The notes under the pieces are model-generated. The model did no database searches. It was not told the DNA's origin and saw nothing but the letters and a program-made list of their open reading frames with translations. A stretch of DNA of 64,000 bases from Mauremys mutica (lineage: Eukaryota > Chordata > Testudines > Geoemydidae), in assembly GCF_020497125.1 (NCBI RefSeq), contig NC_059094.1, positions 2,521,733-2,585,732 on the forward strand, read 5' to 3'. Position numbers and translations under genes: made by a program. Below, piece by piece: positions 44,171 to 55,694 of this stretch. Numbering within the stretch: position 1 is the stretch's first letter; every line of letters begins with the position of its first letter.

Positions 44171-44677
44171 TTAGCACAGAGAAGACATATTAAAATAACA
44201 GAAATAGCCTGTTGTACTAACAGGTGAAGTCTGTGAAAGCAGGACGATCTCTCCAAACTGCTACATGTTGTCATGATTCCTTTCTGCTGAGAATTCTGTT
44301 CATTTGGTGAAAGATACAAGTGAAATAGTCTTCCAGTGAATTAATCCCAGAAGACAAAGCTAAGGTTTGGTGTATCATGCAAATGTGAAGCACCAGACAG
44401 AAGACCTTCATTGTAAGGCATGTGTAACAGTGCTAGTCTGCCTCTGCCAGATTCAACAGATTGAATGAGTAAAGAGCCCTGTTCCATTCAACCTGAGGTG
44501 TATGAACTGCTCTATGGTAAGAGGGAAAACTGGGTTATAGTGAAGGAGTAAACTCAAAAGTATTATGTTCCAAAATGTCATAATTTTGTTTCTAGTTGTA
44601 TAAATTGCTTTCCCAAACCACTTCATTTAGGGAAATGTGCTAATAAGGGGATATCTCGAGCCCAACAAGGGATAAGA

Positions 44678-44893
44678 TAGAATCATAGGGTTAGAAGGGA
44701 CCACAGGGGTTATCTAGCCTAATCCCTTGCCAAGATGCAGGATTTGTTGTCTAAACCATCCAAGACAGGCTATCCAGCCTCCTTTTGTAAACCTCCAGTT
44801 AAGGAGCTTCCATGACCTCCCTAGACAGTCTGTTCCATTGTCCTTCCATTCTTACAAACTTCAGACAGACTTCCTGAATTTAGACTAAATTTG
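44678..44893 (-). mobile_element. CR1 3' end, old
   Basis: Minus-strand CR1 tail (atagaatcatagggttagaa ... atctagcctaatccctt ... gttccattgtcct). It is truncated where the DIRS-D gag sequence begins. Confidence 0.75.
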
Positions 44894-46222
44894 AGGAATT
44901 TACTAATCGTCTCCCACAGCAAGACCATACATGCTTTCATCCCCTTGGCAAGGAAGGGAAAGTGATAGCCAAAACTGCCCTCCAATCCACAGTGGATGCA
45001 ACTGATACTTATGGGCATCATGATGCAAAGAGAGTCTTGGCTTCGTGCTTCTGGTTTTCCCAGGCAAGTCCAAAATGCCATCAAGGACCTCCCTTTTGAT
45101 TAATCTCACCTCTTCGACCAGAAGACAGATGAGTCTCTTCATACTCTAAAAGACTCCAGGGCTACCCTTCACTTACTGGGCATCAGTTGTCCAGACCATG
45201 GTATAGGTCTCCACATTTTTACCAACAGAGACCCTATGAACCTCCACACAAGCAACAAAAGGTCCAAAGATCCTGTTTCCCCAAGCCCCCTACTCAAGTT
45301 TCAAGATCTCAAACTCAACCAAAAGCCAAAAGATATTTTTCATGTGAGCTTGAGAACCGCCAGCCACTAAGCCTAACACCTTGTGACCCTTCTACTCCAT
45401 TTGGGGGTCATTTAGCATTCTTTTTCCACTCATGGAGCATGATAACAGTGAACAAATGGGTGATGAATGTCATCCTCTGTGACTATATGAGTGAATTTTT
45501 GTATTGCTACCTCCTCCAAGACCCCCCTCTCCACCCCGCTTCAGGAACCACTCTCATGACAGTATTCTCACCCAAGAGATGTACTCCTTATTACAATGAG
45601 GAGCAACAGAACACATTCCTCTGCAATATCAAGGAACAGGGTTCTACTCAACTTACTTTCTAATACCCTAGAAGAAAGGTGATTGGAGACCAGTTCTCTA
45701 CCTCCATCACCTCATCTGCTTCATCAGCAAACTCAAGTTTCACATGGTCATATTGGCAGCAATAATTCCATCCTTAGAAAAAGACACGTGGTTCATGGCT
45801 CTCGATATGAAGGGTGCTTACTTCCACATTGATATTAACACCACCTATGGGCATTTTCTCAGATTTATGGTGGGCTCTGATCATTTCCAATACAGAGTAC
45901 TACTCTTCAGGATAGCTACCGCTCCCAGAGTCGTCACCAAAGTATTTTCCATAGTAGCAGCTCACATCAGGCATTATGATCTTCTTATTTTTCCATACCT
46001 CAATGATTGGCTCCTTTCTACTAGGCCCCGCCAGGAAGCCTACATGTCAACTCCTATGTTACTCAGCCTCCTTTCTTCACTGGGAGTCAGCATCAACATC
46101 AGAAAGTAGATCCTCAACCATGCGCAATCATCAGGCAACCCTAAATTCTATCACAGTATGGGCAGACCTGGCAACAGACAAATTTCAAGCAATGAATGAC
46201 ATCATAGCTTGCATCACCAACA
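44894..46222 (+). pseudogene. DIRS-D: gag and reverse-transcriptase fragment
   Basis: 44894-45200 gives the end of the gag core (RASGFPRQVQNAIKDLPFD, TLKDSRATLHLLGI). 45187-45663 is an open stretch of 158 aa covering the gag C-terminus and linker. 45744-46109 (121 aa) is RT: AAIIPSLEKDTWFMALDMKG, AYFHIDINTTYGHFLRFMVG and FPYLNDWLLS. The catalytic box is YLNDWL instead of YLDDWL, so this copy is dead even where its frame is open. RNase H, recombinase and both ends are missing. Confidence 0.7.
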
Positions 46223-47712
46223 ACCCTTGTATACCAGCTGTTAGAGGGCTTTCCCTTCACCCTCTCCCCTGGTTCTTGTCACACAGACAGAAAGCAGAAG
46301 TCCAAAGTGCAAACAATGTAATGTTTATTGCGGTTAGTTTCCAAGCAAGCATATTCCGAAACGCTTCACACCAGTCTCCTTGCTAATTGCAGGAAAAACA
46401 TAAGAATTACCTCCAGGATGTTCTTGTTTTGTTCTATAGTCAGGTTAGTGAATTATCCTACAGTTCATTTATGAAATTCATGAGGTGGTGTACCTCATTT
46501 TCCCCTCTTGTACAACAGGCCATGTTTGTAATGGTTTCTCTGTTATGCCTAGCTTTAAATTTATTCACAGGTATAGGTGAGAAGCATTATTGCCATATGA
46601 ACTAACAATAACATTAGCATCAAATTTATTACCAGTGGGTGTTGATAAGTATCTTGTTATAGCATGCCCTTTATTTAGAAAATTTGTCTTTGAGGCCAGT
46701 GTGTTCATTACCCTCTTGAATAGACTTTAATTTAATTATATCCTTGGGGTTTGGGTAAATTACATGGTAGGGATGTTGCACACGCGTGCACACACACACT
46801 CACACTCACACCCTCCCTCCCTCAAGGTTAACCTGTTCCCTCTTATTTTCAGGCTTGACTTATTTTCCCACCTCCCTTTCCTGGAGGGCCATAATCTGAG
46901 TCTTCTTGTTTACAAGTAGCTTGTGTACTGATTAGGTATATTTATTATTTGCAGCTCCTTCGTGCTGCCATTTATGGAAAGTTCTCTCTTTCCCACATCA
47001 GCTAGGTAATTTGCATCCACACGGACACTTTCTGGCTTTCTTTTGGATCGAAAGCTATTAGCAGCTCAGAGACTCTGTCTTAAAAGGGACACAATTAACT
47101 TCCACCAGAGTTCTGATTACTTTTCACTTACTCCCAGGTTTTTATCCTGGCTCGGGCAAACCTTGCCATTTTTCACTTTGAAACTTTTTTTTTCCTCCAC
47201 TCCCCTAGGACCAAGTCCCAGTTCCTGTCTCTTAAGCTGGTCTGTTAACTCTGCTTTTGACTCCAAACCCTGTTGTGCCAAATCATCTTTAACTCTAATT
47301 TACAATCCTCCAGTTGCCTTCACTGGAGTAGCACCAAACTTGAAAGATTACTGGCAGCTTCCAATAATGCTGCCTTTACTTCAAACCTCTTACAAACAGA
47401 CTTAAGTGCCTCCTTTCTCTGGAAGGCATTGTGTCCCCATGGGCACGGACCTCCTTCCACTACCCATTTACCAAGGAGGATGGGCTCCTCAGCTAGCCCC
47501 CCAACACTGCCTCCATTTTCTTTTTAATCTCATCCCAGGTTAACCCCCACACCTTGAATAGGCCCTAATTGTTCCATAAAAAATCCATTACCCTGGCTTG
47601 CCAGAATCCGCAACTACCATCATGAGAGCCCACCATACCCCCTCCAAGCAGCTGCGCAACCTATTGGGGAGGGGGACATACCTGGCTGCCACTCACCTGT
47701 CTGACATGATGT

Positions 47713-47730
47713 ATCTGAGTCACGGCACCA
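47713..47730 (-). promoter_or_regulatory. Primer-binding site, tRNA-His type
   Basis: The minus strand reads TGGTGCCGTGACTCAGAT, 3 nt after the LTR end. It differs at one base from the histidine-tRNA primer site of HERV-H-like retroviruses (established knowledge). Confidence 0.65.
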
Positions 47731-47733
47731 AGG

Positions 47734-48373
47734 TGTTAAAGGGCTTTCCCTTCATCCTCTCCCCTGGTTCTTGTCACACAGACAGAAAGCAGAAGACCAG
47801 AAGTCCAAAGTGCAAACAATGCATTATTTACTGGGGTTAGTTTCCAACCAAACATATTCTGAAGACCTTCACACAAGTCAGGCTTATCTCGATACGCCGA
47901 TAGAGTCTGTTCCCCAGTGTTCCATTCCCAGTTCTGATGCCGCAGAGCCTTGCTTGTGTCCCTGTTCCCCATTCCCTATTCCCCCTCTTAGCAAACATGA
48001 TTCCAAATTTCCCCCCCATACACCTTCTGTTTGACCCCAGTTTATATAGTAATATTCTCAGCTATACCTTAACCAATCTGAAATTTAACTGACCAGTCCT
48101 AACATATTGTAACATAATTCTCTATCCAATTATATCCCACTGCCCTAATTAACTTACACCTAGCAAAATTAATTATACAGCAGACAGAAACAATTAGAGA
48201 ACCAGACAGATTAGCAATAGAAAAGTGAGGGCAATAAAGATAATACAGAAATGAGGTTTTCACAACCAAAACCATTGATAAGTGATTTCTTCCCAGACAG
48301 GATGCTATCAAACTAAGTTTTCTTTAACCATCTTAAGATCTGTTTCTTTATCTGGTGGTGATGGGCACTAACA
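47734..48373 (-). repeat. 5' LTR of the retroviral remnant
   Basis: 640 bp with TG...CA ends (minus strand TGTTAGTGCCC ... TTTAACA). A TATA box (ACTATATAAACT) lies around 48042-48053. A polyadenylation-like AGTAAA lies at about 47830-47835; the sister LTR has AATAAA at the same place. Confidence 0.65.
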
Positions 48374-49135
48374 GGACAGGATCATCTTCCTAACAGCCCA
48401 ATACCACCTCATTTCAGTGTTACTGGTTTGGGATGTGAGGATGTGATCGTACACTTTACAGCGGGGTGACCACCCACTCCAGCCCGGAAGGGGTTGGAAA
48501 AGCCCTGCAGAGGGCCAGGGCTGGGCAAGATAAAACCCTGGCTGATTGGGGGAAGTGGCTGCAGCTGGGGCCATGCCCCAAACTGAGCAGCTGGCCTGTA
48601 TAAAAAGGCCAGGGAAGCCAGGAGCAAACAGTCTCCCTCTGCTTGTAGAGGGAGAAGGGCCTGGCTGCAGGGAGCTAAAGGCAGGGTACCTGAGTGGAGC
48701 AGGGCTGGGGACAGGCTTAGGAGCTGGGGAGCTCCAGCCTGGAAAGCCCCAGGCTGTGGCCTAACAGAAGGCCAAGGGGTACTGGTGGTTGCAGGGGGGC
48801 TGCCCAAGGGGTAGGCAAAGGTAGAGGTCCAAACCCCTTTGCCTATGATGCGTGGCTGATACTGCAGTCTGCCCCAGTGAACAGGGGCTAGATGGAGACT
48901 GGGCAGTAGCCAAAACTGAGGCGAAGTGGGGATAGTGGGTTGGGGATTCCCCAGGGAGGGGGGACCCAGATTGTACTGGGGGCAGCACCCCAGTTAAAGG
49001 GGCACTGTGGTCCAGAGAGGGACATGGGGACCAGAGGACAGGCAGATCATGGGCCTGCAGAGGGTGCTCCGGAGCTGGAAGAGCTAATTCCCGGAAGTCA
49101 TCAGCAGGAGGCGCTGCAGGGGTGAGTCTGCTCAT
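48374..49135 (+). mobile_element. GC-rich LTR-like repeat
   Basis: A TATA box TATAAAAAGG lies at 48599-48608 in a G/C-rich sequence with direct repeats around ctggctgcagggagctaaag and ggaggcgctgcaggggtgag. I recognise it as a reptile interspersed repeat, probably an LTR, but found neither clear ends nor a target duplication. Bases 49136-49252 show nothing else. Confidence 0.4.
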
Positions 49136-49252
49136 CTACACTGCCCCTGCTGCTTAGCCTAAGAACAAGGCCTCAGACTATCCTAGTGAGAGAAGGCCCA
49201 TACACAGGCGGACTTGTGATTGTCATTCTTTGTTTTATACCTCTATAAATAG

Positions 49253-52200
49253 CTACATAAGAAAGGCCGTACCGGGTCAGACCAAAGGTCCATCTAGCCC
49301 AGTATCTGTCTACCGACAGTGGCCAATGCCAGGTGCCCCAGAGGGAGTGAATCTAACAGGCAATGATCAAGTGATCTCTCTCCTGCCATCCATCTCCATC
49401 CTCTGACGAACAGAGGCTAGGGACACCATTCTTACCCATTCTGGCTAATAGCCATTTATGGACTTAGCCACCATGAATTTATCCAGTCCCCTTTTAAACA
49501 TTGTTATAGTCCTAGCCTTCACAACCTCCTCAGGTAAGGAGTTCCACAAGTTGACTGTGCGCTGCGTGAAGAAGAACTTCCTTTTATTTGTTTTAAACCT
49601 CCTGCCTATTAATTTCATTTGGTGACCCCTAGTTCTTGTATTATGGGAATAAGTAAATAACTTTTCCTTATCCACTTTCTCAACATCACTCATGATTTTA
49701 TATATCTCTATCATATCCCCCCTTAGTCGTCTTCTTTCCAAGCTGAAGAGTCCTAGCCTCTTTAATCTTTCCTCGTATGGGACCCTCTCTAAACCTCTAA
49801 TCATTTTAGTTGCCCTTTTCTGAACCTTTTCTAGTGCTAGAATATCTTTTTTGAGGTGAGACCACCACATCTGTACACAGTATTCGAGATGTGGGCGTAC
49901 CATGGATTTATATAAGGGCAATAATATATTCTCAGTCTTATTCTCTATCCCCTTTTTAATGATTCCTAACATCCTGTTTGCTTTTTTGACCGCCTCTGCA
50001 CACTGCGTGGACATCTTCAGAGAACTATCCACGATGACTCCAAGATCTTTTTCCTGACTCGTTGTAGCTAAATTAGCCCCCATCATGTTGTATGTATAGT
50101 TGGGGTTATTTTTTCCAATGTGCATTACTTTACATTTATCCACATTAAATTTCATTTGCCATTTTGTTGCCCAATCACTTAGTTTTGTGAGATCTTTTTG
50201 AAGTTCTTCACAATCTGCTTTGGTCTTAACGATCTTGAGAAGTTTAGTATCATCTGCAAACTTGGCCACCTCACTATTTACCCCTTTCTCCAGATCATTT
50301 ATGAATAAATTGAATAGGATTGGTCCCAGGACTGACCCTTGGGGAACACCACTAGTTACCCCTCTCCATTCTGAGAATTTACCATTAATTCCTACCCTTT
50401 GTTCCCTGTCCTTTAACCAGTTCTCAATCCATGAAAGGACCTTCCTTTTTATCCCATGACAGCTTAATTTACGTAAGAGCCTTTGGTGAGGGACCTTGTC
50501 AAAGGCTTTCTGGAAATCCAAGTACACTATGTCCATCGGATCCCCCTTGTCCACATGTTTGTTGACCCCTTCAAAGAATTCTAATAGATTAGTAAGACAT
50601 GATTTCCCTTTACAGAAACCATGTTGACTATTGCTCAAGAGTTTGTGTTTTTCTATGTGTCTGACAATTTTATTCTTTACTATTGTTTCAACTAATTTGC
50701 CCAGTACTGATGTTAGACTTACCGGTCTGTAATTGCCGGGATCACCCCTAGAGCCCTTTTTGAATATTGGCGTTACATTAGCTAACTTCCAGTCATTGGG
50801 TACCAAAGCCGATTTAAAGGACAGGTTACAAACCTTAGTTAATAGTTCCGCAACTTCACATTTGAGTTCTTTCAGAACTCTTGGGTGAATGCCATCTGGT
50901 CCCGGTGACTTGTTAATGTTGAGTTTATCAATTAATTCCAAAACCTCCTCTAGTGACACTTCAATCTGTGACAGTTCCTCAGATTTGTCACCTACAAAAG
51001 CCAGCTCAGGTTTGGGAATCTCCCTAACATCCTCAGCCGTGAAGACTGAAGCAAAGAATCCATTTAGTTTCTCCGCAATGACTTTATCGTCTTTAAGCGC
51101 TCCTTTTGTATTTTGATCATCAAGGGGCCACACTGGTTGTTTAGCAGGCTTCCTGCTTCTGATGTACTTTAAAAACATTTTATTACCACCTTTGGAGTTT
51201 TTGGCTAGCCGTTCTTCAAACTCCTCTTTGGCTTTTCTTATTACACTCTTGCACTTAAGTTGTCAGTGTTTGTGCTCCTTTCTATTTGTCTCACTAGGAT
51301 TTGACTTCCACTTTTTAAAGGAAGTCTTTTTATCTCTCACTGCTTCTTTTACATGGTTGTTAAGCCACGGTGGCTCTTTTTTAGTTCTTTTACTGTTTTT
51401 CTTAATTTGGGGTATACATTGAAGTTGGGCCTCTATTATGGTGTCTTTAAAAAGGGCCCATGCAACTTTCAGGGATTTCACTTTAGTCACTGTACCTTTT
51501 AACTTTTGTCTAACTAACCCCCTCATTTTTGTATAGTTCCCCCTTTTGAAATTAAAAGCCACAGTGTTGGGCAGTTGTGTTCTTCCCACCACAGGGATGT
51601 TGAATGCTATTGTATTATGGTCACTATTTCCAAGCGGTCCTGCTATAGTTACCTCTTGGACCAGCTCCTGCGCTCCACTCAGGATTAAATCTAGAGTCGC
51701 CTCTCCCCTTGTGGGTTCCCTTACCAGCTGCTCCATGAAGCAGTCATTTAAAGTATCGAGAAATTTTATCTCTGCATTTCGTCCTGAAGTGAAATGTTCC
51801 CAGTCAATATGGGGATAATTGAAATCCCCCACTATTATTGTGTTCTTAATTTTGATAGCCTCTCTAATTTCCCTTAGCATTTCATCATCACTATTACTGT
51901 CCTGGTCAGGTGGTCGATAATAGATCCCTAATGTTATATTTTTATTAGAGCATGAAATTTCTATCCATAGAGACTCTATGGAACATGTGGATTCGCTTAC
52001 GATTTTTACTTCATTTGAATCTACACTTTCTTTCACATATAGTGCCACTCCTCCCCCTGCACGACCTGTTCTGTCCTTCCGATATATTTTGTACCCCGGA
52101 ATGATTGTGTCCCATTGGTTGCTCTCAGTCCACCAGGTTTCTGTGATGCCTATTATAACTATATCCTCCTTTATCACAAGGCACTCTAGTTCACCCATCT

Positions 52201-52720
52201 TATTATTTATACTTCTGGCATTTGTGTACAAGCACTTTAAAAACTTGTCCCTGTTTATTAGCCTGCCTTTTTCTGATGTGCCAGATTCTTTTTTATGTGA
52301 CTGTTTATCATCTGATCCGGCCCTTACATTATACTTTTCAGTCCTCTGCTCCTGACTATAACCTGGAGATTCTCTATCATCAGACTCTCCCCTAAGAGAA
52401 GTCTGTGTCCGATCCACATGCTCCTCTGCAGCAGTCAGCTTTCCCCCATCTCCTAGTTTAAAAACTGCTCTACAACCTTTTTAATGTTTAGTGCCAGCAG
52501 TCTGGTTCCACTTTGGTTTAGGTGGAGCCCATCTCTCCTGTATAGGCTCCTCCCATCCCAGAAGTTTCCCCAGTTCCTAATGAACGTGAACCCCTCCTCT
52601 CTACACCATCGTCTCATCCATGCATTGAGACTCTGAAGCTCTGCCTGCCTACCTGGCCCTGCGCATGGAACTGGGAGCATTTCTGAAAATGCCACCATAG
52701 AGGTCCTGGATTTCAGTCTC
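49253..52720 (-). mobile_element. CR1 LINE, nearly complete
   Basis: The 3' end lies at the left (ataagaaaggccgtaccggg). ORF2 spans 49445-52417, and the C-terminal part of ORF1 lies at 52453-52720. The 5' UTR and most of ORF1 are missing. It is cut at the right by a retroviral LTR. Same subfamily as 1-597. Confidence 0.9.
49445..52417 (-). pseudogene. CR1 ORF2, single premature stop
   Basis: Endonuclease part 51263-52417 (384 aa): [47 protein letters not shown] and GNSDHNTIAF. RT part 49445-51178 (577 aa from its first methionine): [54 protein letters not shown], the catalytic FADDTKL and [12 protein letters not shown]. The two lie in the same frame, separated by a TGA at 51263-51265 and 28 open codons. 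Total length would be about 990 codons. No other stop was found. The enzyme domains and catalytic residues look intact. Confidence 0.92.
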
Positions 52721-52722
52721 AA
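52453..52722 (-). pseudogene. CR1 ORF1 C-terminal (esterase) fragment
   Basis: 89 residues ending in LNIKKVVEQFLN, with LNAWMRRWCREEGFTFIRNW and YRRDGLHLNQSGTRLLA. These match the esterase end of the intact ORF1 at 10346-11362 (DGLHLTKRG), including the Asp and His of the catalytic set. Its 5' part is cut off at the retroviral LTR. Confidence 0.82.
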
Positions 52723-52732
52723 AGGGGGGAAT

Positions 52733-52953
52733 TGTTGGTGTCACTAGGTCTAAGTAAACCAAAGTGGTAACCAAGGTCTTCCATGCTGTGAACTTTAACC
52801 AGCCTAAGATGCTAACAGACAGCAAGCAAAATGTGTAACTGTCAGCTGTCTCAGCTTGCAGCTGTAGGACAATTTGAAACAGCAAAAAGTGGCGGGGAGG
52901 AGGGGGAGGAAAATCTGCATGTGTTTGTGCTGTGAAGGCCATAGATAAATATG
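52733..52953 (+). repeat. Truncated LTR copy
   Basis: Starts TGTTGGTGTCACTAGGTCT and matches the first ~220 bp of the 3' LTR. It then diverges and lacks the TATA box and polyadenylation signal. It is preceded by tctcaaaggggggaat, which resembles a polypurine tract. That is unexpected for a 5' LTR. Confidence 0.78.
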
Positions 52954-53139
52954 TAAAAGTTTCCTTTATAGGTTAAAGAAGCCAAAATGGGAAAAGAAAA
53001 AACGAGTTAACTGAGAAAAAAAGAATAGCTAACATGCTCAGTCTAAGGATAAGGCGCTGGCCCCAGTCAAGGACACTGTTCACAGCTAAGACTTGGCTGA
53101 CTACCAAGGAAAGGGGGGATGGTTGCTGCAGCTAAACGA

Positions 53140-54002
53140 GATTGGTGTGCACCGGGCAGCCCACCCTCCTCCTTGGGGACCTTTTGTAAATATTCAGATT
53201 GATTTTATTCAAATGTCTAAATATTGTGGTTATGAATATGTATTAGTTTTAGTTGATGTATTTACCAATTGGGTTGAAGCTTTTCCCTGCAGGAAAGCAG
53301 ATGCCAGGACTGTTGTGAAATTTTGCTTAAAGATTTTGTACCACGTTTTGGCATCCCTGTGAGTATCAACAGTGATCGTGGAACTGATTTTACTGGACAG
53401 ATTGTAAAGGAGTTATGTGCAGCTTTGCAGATCCAACACAACCTTCACTGCCCTCACCCCCCATAGTCTGCTGGGACAGTGGAATGCCAGAACGGGATTT
53501 AAAAAAAAATAAACTGGCCAAGATTTGTGCTGAGACAAACGTAAAGTGGCCAGATGCCCTTCCTTTGGCACTGATGAGTATGAGAGCCATTCCCAATCGA
53601 AAGACTGGACTCAGCCCTCATGAAATTTTGACAGGATGCCCAATGCGACTACCAGCTGCACCCCCACTAACCCTAGCTCAGATGGACATTTATTTGATGG
53701 ATAACATAATGCTTAAGTATTGTCAGGCACTAATGAAATGTGTTAAGTCTTTTTATACACAGGTGAAGGAAGCATTACCGAAGGATCCTGTGCAACCTTG
53801 TCACTCGTTGGAACCAGGAGACTGGGTCTACATAAAGATCCATCAACGAAAGACTGCCTTAGCTCCACGCTGGAACGGCCCTTTCCTGGTCCTGTTGACT
53901 ACCAACACCGCTGTGAAGTGCCACAGACTGACTGCTTGGACCCAGGATTCTCACTGCAAAAAGACCCCTCCACCCCAGGAGAATTCTCCTACTGATAATT
54001 AG
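53140..54002 (+). pseudogene. Retroviral integrase, decayed
   Basis: The core starts at 53093-53362 with WGPFVNIQIDFIQMSKYCGY (first catalytic Asp). After a frame change near 53340 comes SINSDRGTDFTGQIVKEL (second Asp). An in-frame stop at 53463-53465 precedes the SAGTVE box (third, Glu). From about 53505 to 54002 the frame is open through the C-terminal domain (GLSPHEILTG, LEPGDWVYIK, WNGPFLVLLTTNTAVK). The D,D-E set is therefore present but spread over three broken frames. By these motifs it is gammaretrovirus-like (class I). Confidence 0.78.
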
Positions 54003-54930
54003 CCTATTCTTTCTTCTAGTTCTACTGTGCTTCTGGACAGCAGGGAAAAAGGACAAGGATGCTGAACCACGACTGCTTCGGGAAAGAAGAAGAAACACTC
54101 ACTCCACTGACATTGCCAAAGTCCAGGAATTCCTGACTAAAAGGACATTGAGAACTGACCCTGGTAAAGAAACAAAGAATTATACACTGGCAGGAAAAAA
54201 TTTGTGGGACCCATGCTTGGGAATGTGGTATTAATTGGATTTTGGGGTTTATTCTACAGGCTGTGCCCTGTGTTTTGGATAAATCCTTCAGTATGTATTG
54301 CCCTCCTAATTGGATTTTAAATGACATTGCCCTTATCCAGTTTTCAGATCACTTCTACATACCCAGATTGCTCACAAGGGGCTGCCATTAGATTAGCACA
54401 ACAGAGAGCCTGGGTTATTTCCTATGGAAGAAGAGGGACCTGACCAGATCCCTGTGTGCTAGGGGCCACTAGTACAACAGCCATTTGGAATATTCTTAAA
54501 AGCCAAGAATGTGATAAGAAATTGGGCCAACTAGAAAAGGCCACTAGCCTTATTCTTGAAGCTCAGCTATCTTAAGTACAGGCTGGAGCTGGTGAGTTAC
54601 ATGTCATTTCCACCCTATGACCCAGAAGTTACTGACAGAGATGGTATTGAATATCACTGAGGCTGGGAAGGCATTGCAGTGGGATCTAGTATGTTTAGAA
54701 ATTCAGGATTTCGAGTGATCTTGAGCACGAAACTTGGCCCACTGCCCTTACAGACGCATCAGGAGTACCATCTGATCTGTGGTCGTGGAGACATACTTGG
54801 ACACTTTCTGGATGGAAGTGTGGACATTCACAGTGCTCCTTCCAAGCATATGGACCGGTTAGGGTGGGTGTGGGCTCCCACATACCGAATCCTGCTGGAT
54901 CCATGGGGAGGATGCATGTGGGACTGAATT
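54003..54930 (+). pseudogene. Env-like region, decayed
   Basis: Directly downstream of the integrase stop. A short hydrophobic stretch (LFFLLVLLCFWTAGK) resembles a signal peptide and is followed by frames broken by many stops. Assignment as env rests mainly on its position before the polypurine tract and LTR. No fusion peptide or transmembrane anchor was identified. Confidence 0.4.
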
Positions 54931-55161
54931 ATTCACCGAGACATCTGGGAAATTAAACCACTGGGTATACCTACCTGATTTATAGTCAGTGTCCCAATCC
55001 CTTAGTTGTTAAATGAACATTCCACTCTTTTGTCCATGCATTCATTCCTGGGTTGGGGGTGACTAAACTCAAAAGAGCAGTTGTACATATTTCTGCAGAG
55101 CTTGCTTCATTGCTTTTTGTCTTTAAAGTTTGAGAAAACTCGCCAAAAGTTTGTTGAGTAT

Positions 55162-55177
55162 TCTCAAAGGGGGGAAT
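55162..55177 (+). promoter_or_regulatory. Polypurine tract
   Basis: tctcaaaggggggaat directly before the LTR start, the position expected for the primer of plus-strand synthesis. Confidence 0.68.
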
Positions 55178-55694
55178 TGTTGGTGTCACTAGGCCTAAGT
55201 AAACCAAAGTGGTAACCAAGGTCTTCCATGCTGTGAACTTTAACCAGCCTAAGATGCTAACAGACAGCAAGCAAAATGTGTAACTGTCAGCTGTCTCAGC
55301 TTGCAGCTGTAGGACAATTTGAAACAGCAAAAAGTGGCGGGGAGGAGGGGGAGGAAAATCTGCATGTGTTTGTGCTGTGAAGGCCATAGATAAATATGTG
55401 AATGGGAACTTTTCTAACACGCTGAAATGTAATGTTTAAAGTAACTGCTGTTGGGAAGGGAGGGGTGAGGGGGAAAACCAAACAAAAGGCTTACACAAAC
55501 AAGGGGGGTATAAATGCTGGGACCCCGCCTGCGTGTGGGTGTGCAGGATTTGAGAATGCTTTTTCTCCCTGGCACCTTATTTGGGCTCAAATAAACATGG
55601 TTTGCTTCTCCACCCTGGTGTGTTAATTAGTGTGACGCACACCGGGCAACGAACCCTGCTGTTGCTCTGCCTCGGGCCCTTTGAGCCGGCAACA
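55178..55694 (+). repeat. Complete 3' LTR, 517 bp
   Basis: Ends TGTTGG...GGCAACA. A TATA box TATAAATGC lies at about 55510-55518, and an AATAAA signal at about 55590-55595. The U3-R-U5 order is clear. The first 220 bp are nearly identical to 52733-52953. Confidence 0.82.

Larger units (their letters stand above)
46239..48373 (-). mobile_element. Endogenous retrovirus remnant with His-type primer site
   Basis: On the minus strand: 5' LTR 47734-48373, primer-binding site 47713-47730, splice-donor-like CAGGTGAGT just after it, a decayed gag region (about 46400-47690), and a partial 3' LTR 46239-46390. No pol or env was recognised. Both LTR parts share tgttaaaggg/tgttagaggg ends and cttgtcacacagacagaaag. 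Confidence 0.62.
52733..55694 (+). mobile_element. Endogenous retrovirus remnant, class I-like
   Basis: A truncated LTR copy (52733 to about 52953) is followed by unassigned sequence to 53139, decayed integrase (53140-54002), a decayed env-like region (54003-54930), a polypurine tract and a complete 3' LTR (55178-55694). Gag, protease, RT and RNase H are missing. Frameshifts and stops occur throughout. Confidence 0.72.
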
